A stretch of 64,000 bases of DNA from an uncultured Kangiella sp. (GTDB lineage Bacteria; Pseudomonadota; Gammaproteobacteria; Enterobacterales; Kangiellaceae). The notes beneath the pieces were generated by a model. It made no database searches and was not told the origin of the DNA. It was given only the letters and a program-made list of their open reading frames with translations. The position numbers and the translations under genes were made by a program. The stretch lies in NCBI GenBank assembly GCA_947503435.1, contig CANNDL010000005.1, positions 186,001 to 250,000 on the forward strand. The letters are read 5' to 3'. This document shows positions 28,238 through 37,310 of the stretch, one piece after another (position 1 is the stretch's first letter; each line of letters starts with the position of its first letter).

Positions 28238-28259
28238 AAAAGGCTTCCGAAGAAGCCTT
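28238..28259 (-). terminator. Terminator of the pyruvate dehydrogenase operon
   Basis: On the minus strand AAGGCTTC-TTCG-GAAGCCTT forms a perfect eight-base stem with a stable TTCG tetraloop, followed by a short T run. It lies between the lpdA stop and the first gene of the APE operon. Confidence 0.8.
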
Positions 28260-28280
28260 AGTTTATTAATTTCTTGTAAA

Positions 28281-29699
28281 TTATTTCTTTTTACGCGCTG
28301 GCGGCAAATCCGTGCACACACCTTCATATACTTCAGCAGCGAAGCTGATTGACTCAGAAAGTGTTGGGTGAGCGTGAATGGTTAAGCCGATATCTTCAGC
28401 GTCACAGCCCATTTCAATTGCTAATCCAACTTCAGCTATTAATTCACCAGCATTAACACCTACAATGCCACCACCGATTACGCGGTTAGTTTTCTTGTCG
28501 AAAATTAGCTTGGTGAAGCCTTCAGAGCGGTCAACGCCAATTGCACGGCCAGAAGCTGCCCATGGGAAGTTGCCTACACCATATTCTAAACCTTCAGCCT
28601 TAGCTTCTTTTTCCGTGTAACCAACCCACGCTAATTCTGGATCGGTATAGGCTACCGATGGAATAGTAATTGGGTCGAAGTAGTGTTTCTTACCAGCGAT
28701 TACTTCAGCAGCAACGTGCGCTTCAGCAGTCGCTTTGTGCGCCAACATTGGTTGGCCAACAATGTCACCAATTGCATAAATATGCGGAACATTAGTACGC
28801 ATCTGCTTATCAGTTTCAATAAAGCCACGATCAGAAACCGTTACGCCTGCTTTTTCAGCATCGATCAAGTCACCATTTGGACGACGACCCACTGCTGATA
28901 AAATCATGTCATATTTAACTGGCTCAGCTGGCGCGTTTTTACCTTCGAAAGTCACATATAAACCATCTTTCTTAGCTTCAACCGCTGTTACGCTAGTTTC
29001 CAACATGATGTTTTCATATTTCTTAGAAACGAATTTCTGTAAGACTTTAACTACGTCTTTATCAGCCGCTGGTACTAATTGATCGGCCATCTCAACCACA
29101 TCAATTTTTGCACCTAATGCGCGATAAACGGTCGCCATCTCAAGACCAATAATACCACCACCTAGCACTAACATATGCTCTGGTACTTGGCGTAATTCTA
29201 ATGCGCCCGTTGAATCAACAATACGCTCGTCTTCTGGTAGAAAAGGAAGGTTAACTACACGAGAACCAGCAGCAATAATTGCGTGTTCAAATTCGATAGT
29301 TTGCTTTGCGCCTTCATGCTCAACTTCTAAAGTATGTGAGCCAGTGAATTTACCGTAACCTTGTACAGTCTTCACTTTGCGCATTTTAGCCATACCAGCT
29401 ACGCCTTGTGATAAACGACCAACAACGCCTTCTTTGTAAGCGCGAATTTTGTCGATATCGATTTCTGGCTTACCAAAACTTACACCGTGCTTTGAAGTTT
29501 CTGCCGCTTCGTCAATTACTTTGGCCGTGTGTAATAAGGCTTTTGATGGGATACAACCCACATTCAAGCATACGCCACCTAAAGCTGCGTATTTCTCTAC
29601 CATTACTACGTCTAAACCAAGATCCGCCGCGCGGAATGCCGCTGAATAGCCACCTGGGCCACTACCTAAAACAACAACTTGAGCTTTGATATTACTCAT
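28281..29699 (-). CDS. lpdA: Dihydrolipoyl dehydrogenase (E3)
   Basis: A 472-residue FAD enzyme that reoxidises dihydrolipoamide of the pyruvate and 2-oxoglutarate dehydrogenase complexes with NAD+. The FAD site GSGPGGYSA is at 12-20, the redox disulfide Cys44/Cys49 in GGVCLNVGCIP, the NAD site LGGGIIGLE near 180, and the catalytic HAHPTLSE near the C-terminus. It is the last gene of aceE-aceF-lpd, 123 bases after aceF with a hairpin in between. Confidence 0.97.
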   Translation of the reverse strand: MSNIKAQVVVLGSGPGGYSAAFRAADLGLDVVMVEKYAALGGVCLNVGCIPSKALLHTAKVIDEAAETSKHGVSFGKPEIDIDKIRAYKEGVVGRLSQGVAGMAKMRKVKTVQGYGKFTGSHTLEVEHEGAKQTIEFEHAIIAAGSRVVNLPFLPEDERIVDSTGALELRQVPEHMLVLGGGIIGLEMATVYRALGAKIDVVEMADQLVPAADKDVVKVLQKFVSKKYENIMLETSVTAVEAKKDGLYVTFEGKNAPAEPVKYDMILSAVGRRPNGDLIDAEKAGVTVSDRGFIETDKQMRTNVPHIYAIGDIVGQPMLAHKATAEAHVAAEVIAGKKHYFDPITIPSVAYTDPELAWVGYTEKEAKAEGLEYGVGNFPWAASGRAIGVDRSEGFTKLIFDKKTNRVIGGGIVGVNAGELIAEVGLAIEMGCDAEDIGLTIHAHPTLSESISFAAEVYEGVCTDLPPARKKK

Positions 29700-29762
29700 G
29701 AGTTTCCTCTGAAAATTCTTTTCTTAAATGACTTAGGTTTTAACTAGAAAACCAAATTTTAA

Positions 29763-29784
29763 GCCACCTCAATTTTGAAGTGGC
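29763..29784 (-). terminator. Hairpin between aceF and lpdA (partial terminator or processing site)
   Basis: On the minus strand GCCACTTC pairs with GAGGTGGC (one wobble) around AAAATT. The following sequence is AT-rich but has no clear T run, so it may only attenuate transcription or protect the aceF 3' end. Confidence 0.45.
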
Positions 29785-29822
29785 GTATTTTACCTGAATT
29801 GGGCGAAAAATCACCACCCTAA

Positions 29823-31454
29823 TTACAATATTATGCGACGAATATCTTCGAGCATTTTCGATAGATGAACGATAAATCGAGCCGCTACCGCACCATCAAT
29901 AACCCTGTGGTCATAAGACAAAGACATTGGCAGCATCATTCGAGGTGCAAACTCTTTACCATTCCAAACTGGTTGCATCTTATTTCGTGATAAGCCCAAA
30001 ATAGCCACATCTGGCCAATTCACGATTGGAGTAAAGGCTGTTCCGCCAATACCGCCCAAGCTGGAAATGGTCATAGAGCTGCCCTGCATATCTTTAGCGG
30101 TCAGCTTTTTATCACGCGCTTTAGCTGACATTTCCCCTAGTTCATTCGCTAATTCGTAAACCGATTTTTTGTCTACATCACGAATAACCGGCACTACTAA
30201 GCCATCTGGAGTATCTACCGCCACACCGATATTAAAATACTTCTTCAAGACCAATGTTTCACCATCAGCTGCTAAAGAGCTATTAAATGTAGGGAATTCC
30301 TTTAAACTGGCAACCAAAGCCTTCATAACGAAAGCCAATGGCGTTAAACGCACACCCTGCTTTAGGGCTTCTTCCTTCATCGACTTGCGGAAAGCATCGA
30401 GTTCAGTAATATCTGCATCTTCATGCTGAGTTACGTGTGGTATTAAATTCCAGTTACGCTGCAAAGTAACACTAGAAATCTTTTGAATTCGAGTAAGTGA
30501 AGTAGTTTCTACTTCACCAAACTTAGAAAAATCAATCTCTGGCAAGTCAGGTGCCGCTTGTGCGGAACCAGCCGTGGCCTTTGGACGCGATAACTCAAAC
30601 TTAATAAAAGCCTGCACATCTTCTTTTAAAATCCTGTCTTTTGGGCCAGTACCTTTTACTTTGGACAAATCAGCACCAAATTCGCGCGCCAGACGACGTA
30701 CTGCCGGGCTAGCATGAATCACACCATCTTTCTTGGCCGTTTGTACAGGATAATCAGCAACAGGTGCTTTTACAGGTGTTGGCTTAGATTTAGTCGGAGC
30801 TTCAACCTTTGCAGGCTCAGGCTTAGCTACCGGTGGCGATTTTGGAGCATCGGCAGTTGCCAAAATAGTACCTATCTGGTCACCTTGACTAACTTTATCT
30901 CCTACCTTAACCGTTAAAGCTTCAATAGTTCCGGCTGATTCTGCTGGCACTTCCATAGTAGCTTTATCAGTCTCTAAAACGATGAGTGCATCATCTTTTT
31001 CAACATTATCGCCAACAGAAATGGAGACCTCAATGACATCCACACCATCAGCATCACCAAGATCAGGAATAATGATTGGTTGGCTGGTGGCTTCTGGCTC
31101 GCTCACGGGAGTTGCTTGGCTAGCAACTTTCGGCTCACTGACAGCTTCCTCAGTAGCTTGTGTTTCTACTACTTCTGCTTTTTCTTCTTTAGGAGATTCT
31201 GCTACAACACTATCTGAAGCTTCTATCTCAAGAATTAAATCACCTTCCGAAACCTTATCACCAACATTCACCGCAAGAGAGGTAATCACACCGGCAGCGC
31301 TGGATGGCACCTCCATAGTCGCTTTATCGGTTTCCAATACAATTAAACCATCTTCCAGCTCAACCGTATCACCAACAGCGACCATTAATTCAATAATCTC
31401 AACCCCGCTGGCATCGCCAATGTCGGGAACTGTTACTTTAGTTACATTTGCCAA
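29823..31454 (-). CDS. aceF: Dihydrolipoyl acetyltransferase (E2) of pyruvate dehydrogenase
   Basis: A 543-residue core subunit. Two lipoyl domains are visible with ETDKATMEVP at about residues 41-50 and 162-171; each lysine carries lipoate. An Ala/Pro/Glu-rich linker follows, then the E1/E3-binding domain (ASPAVRRLAREFG near 248-260) and the catalytic acetyltransferase domain ending in YDHRVIDGA near 511-519. E. coli AceF has three lipoyl domains; two is common in other gammaproteobacteria. It is 23 bases after aceE. Confidence 0.96.
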   Translation of the reverse strand: MANVTKVTVPDIGDASGVEIIELMVAVGDTVELEDGLIVLETDKATMEVPSSAAGVITSLAVNVGDKVSEGDLILEIEASDSVVAESPKEEKAEVVETQATEEAVSEPKVASQATPVSEPEATSQPIIIPDLGDADGVDVIEVSISVGDNVEKDDALIVLETDKATMEVPAESAGTIEALTVKVGDKVSQGDQIGTILATADAPKSPPVAKPEPAKVEAPTKSKPTPVKAPVADYPVQTAKKDGVIHASPAVRRLAREFGADLSKVKGTGPKDRILKEDVQAFIKFELSRPKATAGSAQAAPDLPEIDFSKFGEVETTSLTRIQKISSVTLQRNWNLIPHVTQHEDADITELDAFRKSMKEEALKQGVRLTPLAFVMKALVASLKEFPTFNSSLAADGETLVLKKYFNIGVAVDTPDGLVVPVIRDVDKKSVYELANELGEMSAKARDKKLTAKDMQGSSMTISSLGGIGGTAFTPIVNWPDVAILGLSRNKMQPVWNGKEFAPRMMLPMSLSYDHRVIDGAVAARFIVHLSKMLEDIRRIIL

Positions 31455-31477
31455 AGTTCTTCTCCTTCTATTAACGG

Positions 31478-34162
31478 TTACAGGGTCATTGGATCGGCTT
31501 TATCAGCATCGATCTTATAACGTTTAATGGCTTTAGTGACTTCTTTAACATCAATCACACCTTGATCAGCTAATGCTTTAAGTGCAGCAACAGCCACATA
31601 ATAGCGATCCACTTCAAAGAAGCGACGCAAGTTCTCACGACTATCTGAGCGACCAAAGCCATCGGTACCCAACACACGATATTCAGCTTTTACAAAATTA
31701 CGGATTTGCTCAGAGTAAGATTTCATATAATCAGTCGCAGCAATGACAGGACCTTCTTGCTTCGCTAAGCACTTTTCAACGTAAGAAGCTTTAGCTTTTT
31801 TCTCAGGGTTCAGTAAATTCTCACGATAAACTGCCTGACCTTCGCGCGCTAACTCAGTAAAGCTGGTTACTGACCAAATGTCAGCACTAACACCAAAGTC
31901 TTGGTGTAATAGCTCAGCTGCTTTTTCCACTTCTGGCAAAATTGCGCCTGAAGATAAAAGCTGAACTTTTAAGCCTTTCTTCTTGGCTTTCTTACCTTTA
32001 GCCAATTGATACATACCTTTAATGATGCCTTCTTCGGCACCTTCAGGCATTTCTGGATGGCTGTAATTTTCATTCAAGGTCGTAATGTAATAGAAAACAT
32101 TTTCTTGGTTCTTATACATGCGACGCATACCTTCACGCATGATTACCGCTACTTCGTATGCGTAGGTTGGATCGTAGCTTATACAATTTGGAATGGTGCT
32201 TGAGATCATATGGCTATGACCATCTTGGTGTTGCAAACCTTCACCATTTAAAGTCGTACGGCCTGAAGTTGCACCAATAATAAAGCCACGTGCTTGCATA
32301 TCGCCAGCCGCCCAGCATAAATCGCCGATGCGCTGGAAACCAAACATCGAGTACAGAATATAGAAAGGAATCATTGGCAAATCATTGCTTGAATAACTAG
32401 TTGCCGCCGCCATCCAAGATGACATAGCACCTGCTTCGTTAATGCCCTCTTCTAAAATTTGACCTTTTTTGTCTTCGCGATAATACATGATTTGATCAGA
32501 ATCTACTGGCTCATACAATTGACCCACTGACGAATAAATTCCAATTTGACGGAATAAGCCTTCCATACCGAAGGTACGCGCTTCATCAGGGATAATTGGC
32601 ACGATACGTTCTTTTAAAGTTTTATCCTTCAGCAAAACGTTCAATGCACGAACAAAAGCCATTGTAGTAGAAATTTTACGTTCGCCTGTTGATTTCAATA
32701 AGGCATCGAACTTATCCAGAGTAGGAATATCCATCGACTGCGATTCTTGACGACGTGCCGGTAAATAACCACCAAGTTTGCCACGGCGTTCGTGCATATA
32801 CTTGATTTCTGGGCTGTCGTTTCCAGGATGGTAGAAAGGAACATCTTCTAATTTGTCATCAGGGATAGGGACATTAAATCGATCACGGAAGTGCTTTAAC
32901 GCATCCAAGTTCATTTTCTTAACTTGGTGCGAAATATTTTTACCTTCACCTGATTCACCCATGCCATAACCTTTAACGGTTTTGGCTAAGATTATGGTTG
33001 GCATGCCTTTAGTATTCACCGCTTCATGGTAAGCCGCGTAAACTTTATGCGGATCGTGACCGCCGCGGTTCAAGCGCCAAATGTCTTTATCAGACATATT
33101 GGCAACCATTTCTAGTAATTTTGGATCTTTACCAAAGAAATGCTCACGCGTATAGGCGCCGCCTTTGGCTTTACAGTTTTGGTATTCACCATCTACGGTA
33201 TCTTCCATCACTTTTAATAAACGGCCCTCAGTGTCACGAGCAATCAATGGATCCCAGTAACGACCCCAAATCACTTTTAAGACATTCCAACCTGCTCCGC
33301 GGAATTCGCCCTCTAATTCTTGGATAATTTTGCCGTTACCACGAACCGGCCCATCTAGACGCTGCAAGTTACAGTTCACCACGAAAATTAAGTTATCCAA
33401 ACCTTCACGGCCAGCAAGACTAATCGCCCCTTTTGATTCAGGCTCATCCATCTCACCATCACCTAAGAAGGCCCAAACTTTACGCCCCTTAGTATCGGCT
33501 AAACCGCGGTTTTCTAAATACTTTAAGAATCTCGCTTGATAAATCGCTTGAATTGGTCCTAAACCCATAGAAACTGTTGGGAATTGCCAGAAATCCGGCA
33601 TTAACCATGGATGTGGGTATGAAGAGATACCTTTGCCATCCACTTCTTGACGGAAATTAGCAATTTGCTCTTCTGTCATTCGTCCTTCTAAGAAAGCACG
33701 TGCGTAAATACCCGGCGCGCAATGACCTTGATAATAAATCAAGTCACCACCGTGTTTGCCATCATCAGCGTGGAAGAAATGGTTGTAGCCTACATCGTAC
33801 AAAGTCGCACTCGAGGCAAAGCTGGATAAATGACCGCCAAGTTCTAAGTCTTTCTTCGAGGCTTGTAATACCATAGCGATCGCATTCCAACGGATGATAG
33901 CTCGGATACGACGTTCTAATTCCTGATCGCCTGGCATATGTGCTTCCTGCGATGGTGGAATTGTGTTCAAGTAGGCAGTAGTTAGGTCAAAAGGTAAGTG
34001 AGCACCCGCTCCGCGAGCTTTAGCTACTAACTTTTCTAACAAATAGTGCGCTCTCTCTGCACCTTCTTCTTGAATTACTGCCTCTAAAGCCTCGATCCAC
34101 TCTTGAGTTTCTAATGGATCAATATCATTCAATAAAGGGTCTATAGACTGATTTTCTGACAT
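31478..34162 (-). CDS. aceE: Pyruvate dehydrogenase E1 component, homodimeric type
   Basis: An 894-residue thiamine diphosphate enzyme that decarboxylates pyruvate and acetylates the lipoyl group of AceF. The ThDP motif begins at GDGEMDEPES (near residue 233) and continues with the NCNLQRLDGPV stretch. Length matches the E. coli protein (887). A good ribosome-binding site AAAGG lies seven bases before the ATG. It heads the aceE-aceF-lpd operon; no pdhR gene precedes it, unlike E. coli. Confidence 0.97.
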   Translation of the reverse strand: MSENQSIDPLLNDIDPLETQEWIEALEAVIQEEGAERAHYLLEKLVAKARGAGAHLPFDLTTAYLNTIPPSQEAHMPGDQELERRIRAIIRWNAIAMVLQASKKDLELGGHLSSFASSATLYDVGYNHFFHADDGKHGGDLIYYQGHCAPGIYARAFLEGRMTEEQIANFRQEVDGKGISSYPHPWLMPDFWQFPTVSMGLGPIQAIYQARFLKYLENRGLADTKGRKVWAFLGDGEMDEPESKGAISLAGREGLDNLIFVVNCNLQRLDGPVRGNGKIIQELEGEFRGAGWNVLKVIWGRYWDPLIARDTEGRLLKVMEDTVDGEYQNCKAKGGAYTREHFFGKDPKLLEMVANMSDKDIWRLNRGGHDPHKVYAAYHEAVNTKGMPTIILAKTVKGYGMGESGEGKNISHQVKKMNLDALKHFRDRFNVPIPDDKLEDVPFYHPGNDSPEIKYMHERRGKLGGYLPARRQESQSMDIPTLDKFDALLKSTGERKISTTMAFVRALNVLLKDKTLKERIVPIIPDEARTFGMEGLFRQIGIYSSVGQLYEPVDSDQIMYYREDKKGQILEEGINEAGAMSSWMAAATSYSSNDLPMIPFYILYSMFGFQRIGDLCWAAGDMQARGFIIGATSGRTTLNGEGLQHQDGHSHMISSTIPNCISYDPTYAYEVAVIMREGMRRMYKNQENVFYYITTLNENYSHPEMPEGAEEGIIKGMYQLAKGKKAKKKGLKVQLLSSGAILPEVEKAAELLHQDFGVSADIWSVTSFTELAREGQAVYRENLLNPEKKAKASYVEKCLAKQEGPVIAATDYMKSYSEQIRNFVKAEYRVLGTDGFGRSDSRENLRRFFEVDRYYVAVAALKALADQGVIDVKEVTKAIKRYKIDADKADPMTL

Positions 34163-34249
34163 GTTTTAGCCTTTATAATCGAGCTCTTCATACTCACAAC
34201 AAGGTATTTATGATTAGCTATTATTAGTTAAACTATTGATTTACATGCT

Positions 34250-34269
34250 ATTTGTTGGTTGAAACAAAT
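34250..34269. promoter_or_regulatory. Inverted repeat in the aceE upstream region
   Basis: ATTTGTT-GGTTGA-AACAAAT is a perfect seven-base inverted repeat with a six-base spacer, 88 bases before the aceE start. It is not the E. coli PdhR site. It may be an operator. The rest of 34163-34444 (282 bases) holds no gene. Confidence 0.35.
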
Positions 34270-34385
34270 AATTAATTTAACGCAGGTTAAATAATTGCAA
34301 ATATTTTATTTAGGCAATACTAGTCGTTTCGGATGAAAAAAGATAGCAAAATAAGCAATTTTGAAAAGTGTGATTACAAAGATTT

Positions 34386-34412
34386 GAGCAGTTCAATGAA
34401 GTTAAACTGCTC
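34386..34412 (-). terminator. Hairpin after ampE
   Basis: GAGCAGTT (34386-34393) and AACTGCTC (34405-34412) form a perfect eight-base stem, 33 bases past the ampE stop. The T run on the minus strand is poor (AAATCTTTG), so it is a weak terminator or an RNA stabiliser. Confidence 0.5.
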
Positions 34413-34444
34413 AGAAGAATATAGTTAACCTATGTTAATCTTTA

Positions 34445-35320
34445 TTAATAAAGACCAATCCCTAATAATGACATAATGGCAACTAAAGCAAAGATAATAA
34501 CTCCCGCCCTCTCAGCGAGTTTTAAAGCCCAGCGTGATGGTCCTCTTTTATCGTCGGACTCGTAAAAACCAAGACTAGCAAAGCCAGCGCTTTCCACAAA
34601 GTTTAAGCCATCGACATCGAAATCTAAGAAATCTTTCTTGAGCACTTTGACACCAGCCCCCATATCACCCGCTAGCAAATAAGCTAATGCGGTGATTCGG
34701 GCAGGGATCCATTCCAGAATAAGGTTGAGTTTATAGGCAAAACCCTGATGTTCTTGTTTTTCTAAGTACCAATTGGTAAGGCGGTACAACAACGCGCCTG
34801 CAGGCCCTAAAATCATAAACCAAATCACAACCGCAAAATATCGGGTTTGCGACTTTCTGAATATGGTTTTGGAAACTTGTTGATCAACGGCTTCAATAGA
34901 GTCAGCGGTCTCTTGTCCTGTAAATAAAGCCGCCTCTTCAAAAGCAGTTTGCTCTTGGTGTTCGGCGCGAGCATCGTAATAAGCTTTCAAACTCTTACGT
35001 GGTGATTCTGGGCCTAAACATAACACCAGAACTCCCACCGCTAAGGCCAGCATAAATAGAGAGCCTAATAAGCCACCGTGAAACCACCAGTCATGTTGGT
35101 ACCAAGCGTAAACCCAGTAGATCACCAAAACCGGTGCTAATAGTACCACCGCTTCACCAACCCATTTGCCAAACCAAGACTGTTCACCAAACCAACTAGT
35201 CATCTTTTCTTGATAACGAGTAAACCAGTGTCTATGACTAACTTTCTGATTCAACTGCTTAGTATCTTTATGAAAATAGTGCTCTATAAATAAAGCGATG
35301 ATTAAGGCCAATAAAGCCAT
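34445..35320 (-). CDS. ampE: AmpE-type inner-membrane protein
   Basis: A 291-residue protein with about four hydrophobic segments (about residues 1-12, 55-72, 82-102 and 160-182, plus one at the C-terminus). The start ALIIALFIEHYF and the PRKSLKAYYDARAEH stretch near residue 110 match AmpE of E. coli (284 residues), a membrane protein of the ampD-ampE operon linked to beta-lactamase regulation through an unclear mechanism. It lies 130 bases after ampD on the same strand. Confidence 0.9.
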   Translation of the reverse strand: MALLALIIALFIEHYFHKDTKQLNQKVSHRHWFTRYQEKMTSWFGEQSWFGKWVGEAVVLLAPVLVIYWVYAWYQHDWWFHGGLLGSLFMLALAVGVLVLCLGPESPRKSLKAYYDARAEHQEQTAFEEAALFTGQETADSIEAVDQQVSKTIFRKSQTRYFAVVIWFMILGPAGALLYRLTNWYLEKQEHQGFAYKLNLILEWIPARITALAYLLAGDMGAGVKVLKKDFLDFDVDGLNFVESAGFASLGFYESDDKRGPSRWALKLAERAGVIIFALVAIMSLLGIGLY

Positions 35321-35450
35321 ATATAAGTCCTCGTTATGCCGAATATTGCTTTTGCTACTATTTATCTTAGCAAATTGTCTGTTTCAATTCGCCTTGCAAA
35401 CTATGAATAGCTATGAGCAGTTGTGAAAAAATGTTTCTAAAATCCGTATG

Positions 35451-35990
35451 TTAAATCTTATCTTTATATAAAGCCCAATCAAAAAATGGTCCAGGATCTG
35501 TTTTACGACCAGGAGCGATATCACTATGCCCAGTTATTCTTTCTTTATTAATCTTAGGGTACGACTTTAGTATAGCTTTTGTCACTTCTGTTAACTTTTG
35601 ATACTGAATATCCGTAAAGGGAATATCATCCGCCCCCTCCAACTCGATCCCAATAGAGTAATCATTACAAGCTTCACGCCCCTCAAAGTTAGAAACTCCA
35701 GCATGCCAAGCCCTTTTATCAAAAGGCACAAATTGCATCACTTGACCATCTCGTTGAATTAGCAAATGACTAGAGACCCGCAACCCTTCGATTTGCTTAA
35801 AGTACCAATGCTCGTTCCAATCCAGTTTGCCTAGAAAAAGCTCCTGAATATAGCCGCCGCCAAATTGATTCGGCGGCAAACTAATATTATGAATCACCAA
35901 TAGACTTATATCTGCAGGATCATGCCGCTCATCAAAATGCGGAGACTCTAAAAAGTTGGCGTCACTGAGTATATGATTATCTATCTTCAT
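35451..35990 (-). CDS. ampD: 1,6-anhydro-N-acetylmuramyl-L-alanine amidase AmpD
   Basis: A 179-residue cytoplasmic zinc amidase of peptidoglycan recycling. The zinc ligands are His34 (VIHNIS), His155 (TGHSD) and Asp165 (KTDPG), with the catalytic Glu116 (GIELEG) and Lys163, all matching the numbering of the Citrobacter enzyme to within one residue. Loss of AmpD derepresses AmpC in species that carry it; no ampC or ampR is in this window. Confidence 0.96.
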   Translation of the reverse strand: MKIDNHILSDANFLESPHFDERHDPADISLLVIHNISLPPNQFGGGYIQELFLGKLDWNEHWYFKQIEGLRVSSHLLIQRDGQVMQFVPFDKRAWHAGVSNFEGREACNDYSIGIELEGADDIPFTDIQYQKLTEVTKAILKSYPKINKERITGHSDIAPGRKTDPGPFFDWALYKDKI

Positions 35991-36013
35991 TGTTGAATTG
36001 GCTTATTGGCGGA

Positions 36014-36043
36014 TTGTGATTCCTTTTAAGCTCAGTATATAAT
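36014..36043 (+). promoter_or_regulatory. Candidate sigma-70 promoter of nadC
   Basis: TTGTGA (36014-36019) and a perfect TATAAT (36038-36043) are separated by 18 bases, about 51 bases before the chosen nadC start. Confidence 0.6.
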
Positions 36044-36094
36044 TCGCTTAGATTGATACAAGCAAAACTTAAGTTTACAACGAGAACAACAATT

Positions 36095-36976
36095 ATGATG
36101 GATATTCCTTATAAAGAAGCTTTAACCAAAGAAATTGATCGCGCCATTGAAATAGCATTGGCCGAAGATCTTGGGGCTTTTGAATATGAAAACAGAGGGA
36201 TTGATGTCACTGCTGAATTAATCGAGCCAGAAAAACTAGCCAAAGGGCGATTAATTACTCGTGAAGACTGCGTTATTGCAGGGCGTGACTGGTTCCAAGC
36301 AGTGTTTGACAAGATAGACCCAACGATGGAAGTTGAATGGCTTTGCCAAGACGGCGATAAGTTAAGTGCCAACGACATAATCTGCAAAGTATCTGGAAAT
36401 GCTCGCAATATCCTAACCGCAGAAAGAACCGCCATGAATTTCCTGCAAACCCTATCCGGAACGGCAACAGTAGTTGCTCGCTATGTCGCTGAGTTAAAAG
36501 GCACCAATTGCCAATTGCTGGATACTCGTAAAACTATTCCTATGCTTCGACTCGCTCAAAAGTACGCAGTAACCTGTGGTGGTGGTCGCAATCATCGAAT
36601 TGGCTTATACGATGCTTTCTTAATCAAAGAAAATCATATCGCTTCGCATGGCTCCATCGAAGGTGCTGTAAAAAAAGCTAGAGAAAACCATCCTGACATT
36701 CTAGTGGAAGTCGAAGTTGAGAACTTTAACCAACTCGATCAAGCTCTAGATGCCGGAGCTGACGTTATTATGCTGGATAACTTTACTATTGATGATATGA
36801 AAACAGGAGTTACTGTTAATCAGGCACATAAACATACCGCTAAAATAGAAGCTTCTGGTAATGTGACTATAGAAACCTTGAATGAAATAGCGCAAACTGG
36901 TGTTGACTTCATATCCGTAGGAGCGCTTACAAAGCACGTTAAAGCAGTCGATTTGTCACTCAGATTAACCATGTAA
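36095..36976 (+). CDS. nadC: Nicotinate-nucleotide pyrophosphorylase (quinolinate phosphoribosyltransferase)
   Basis: A 293-residue enzyme of NAD synthesis that joins quinolinate and PRPP. The longest frame begins at a TTG at 36053; the ATG at 36095 matches the family length (297 in E. coli) and puts the promoter upstream. Active-site stretches LDTRKTIPMLR, KYAVTCGGGRNHRIGLYDAFLIKENH (in part) and EVEVENF are all present. The nadC-pilA neighbourhood is conserved in E. coli and Pseudomonas. Confidence 0.95.
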   Translation: MMDIPYKEALTKEIDRAIEIALAEDLGAFEYENRGIDVTAELIEPEKLAKGRLITREDCVIAGRDWFQAVFDKIDPTMEVEWLCQDGDKLSANDIICKVSGNARNILTAERTAMNFLQTLSGTATVVARYVAELKGTNCQLLDTRKTIPMLRLAQKYAVTCGGGRNHRIGLYDAFLIKENHIASHGSIEGAVKKARENHPDILVEVEVENFNQLDQALDAGADVIMLDNFTIDDMKTGVTVNQAHKHTAKIEASGNVTIETLNEIAQTGVDFISVGALTKHVKAVDLSLRLTM

Positions 36977-37310
36977 TCAATGCAAATTTGTATTATTGCG
37001 GAATAACTCAGAAACATTTTGACACTTTTTGTCAGTTTTAACGCTAAAACGGCATAAAATTGAACTACGTCACATTAAGCAAAAAGTCATTTTGAATGTT
37101 TTTTATACGCTATCTTGTTGTTTTTGGTGACTTTTTCACATTTCAGGCTTTATTTTACAAATCCTACTTGTCCAATAATTTTACGCCGTTTACTATGGGA
37201 TACAGAATTTGCTTACACAAGAAAGCTTTGACTTGGCTTGTGGCAACAAACTAACAAAGCGGATTCTTATGTAAGTATTTTTATAAATTTGTAAATTAGG
37301 AGATTTTCTC
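36977..37310. promoter_or_regulatory. pilA upstream region with an inverted repeat and no clean sigma-54 site
   Basis: The 334-base spacer has no gene. TGACA-CTTTT-TGTCA (near 37020-37034) is a five-base inverted repeat soon after nadC. Pilin genes are often driven by sigma-54; the nearest match here is TGGGATACAGAATTTGC (37196-37212), where GG and GC are separated by 11 instead of the required 10 bases, so it is doubtful. A strong ribosome-binding AGGAGA is at 37298-37303, seven bases before the pilA ATG. Confidence 0.5.

Noticed and set aside
30982-31527. 181-codon plus-strand open frame opposite aceF
   Set aside because: It is a shadow of the lipoyl domain and linker region with Ser/Thr-rich low-complexity content; the same holds for the other open frames inside aceE, secA, ftsZ and lpxC.
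37196-37212. Sigma-54 promoter for pilA
   Set aside because: The spacing between GG and GC is 11 instead of 10, which normally abolishes activity; kept only as a question.
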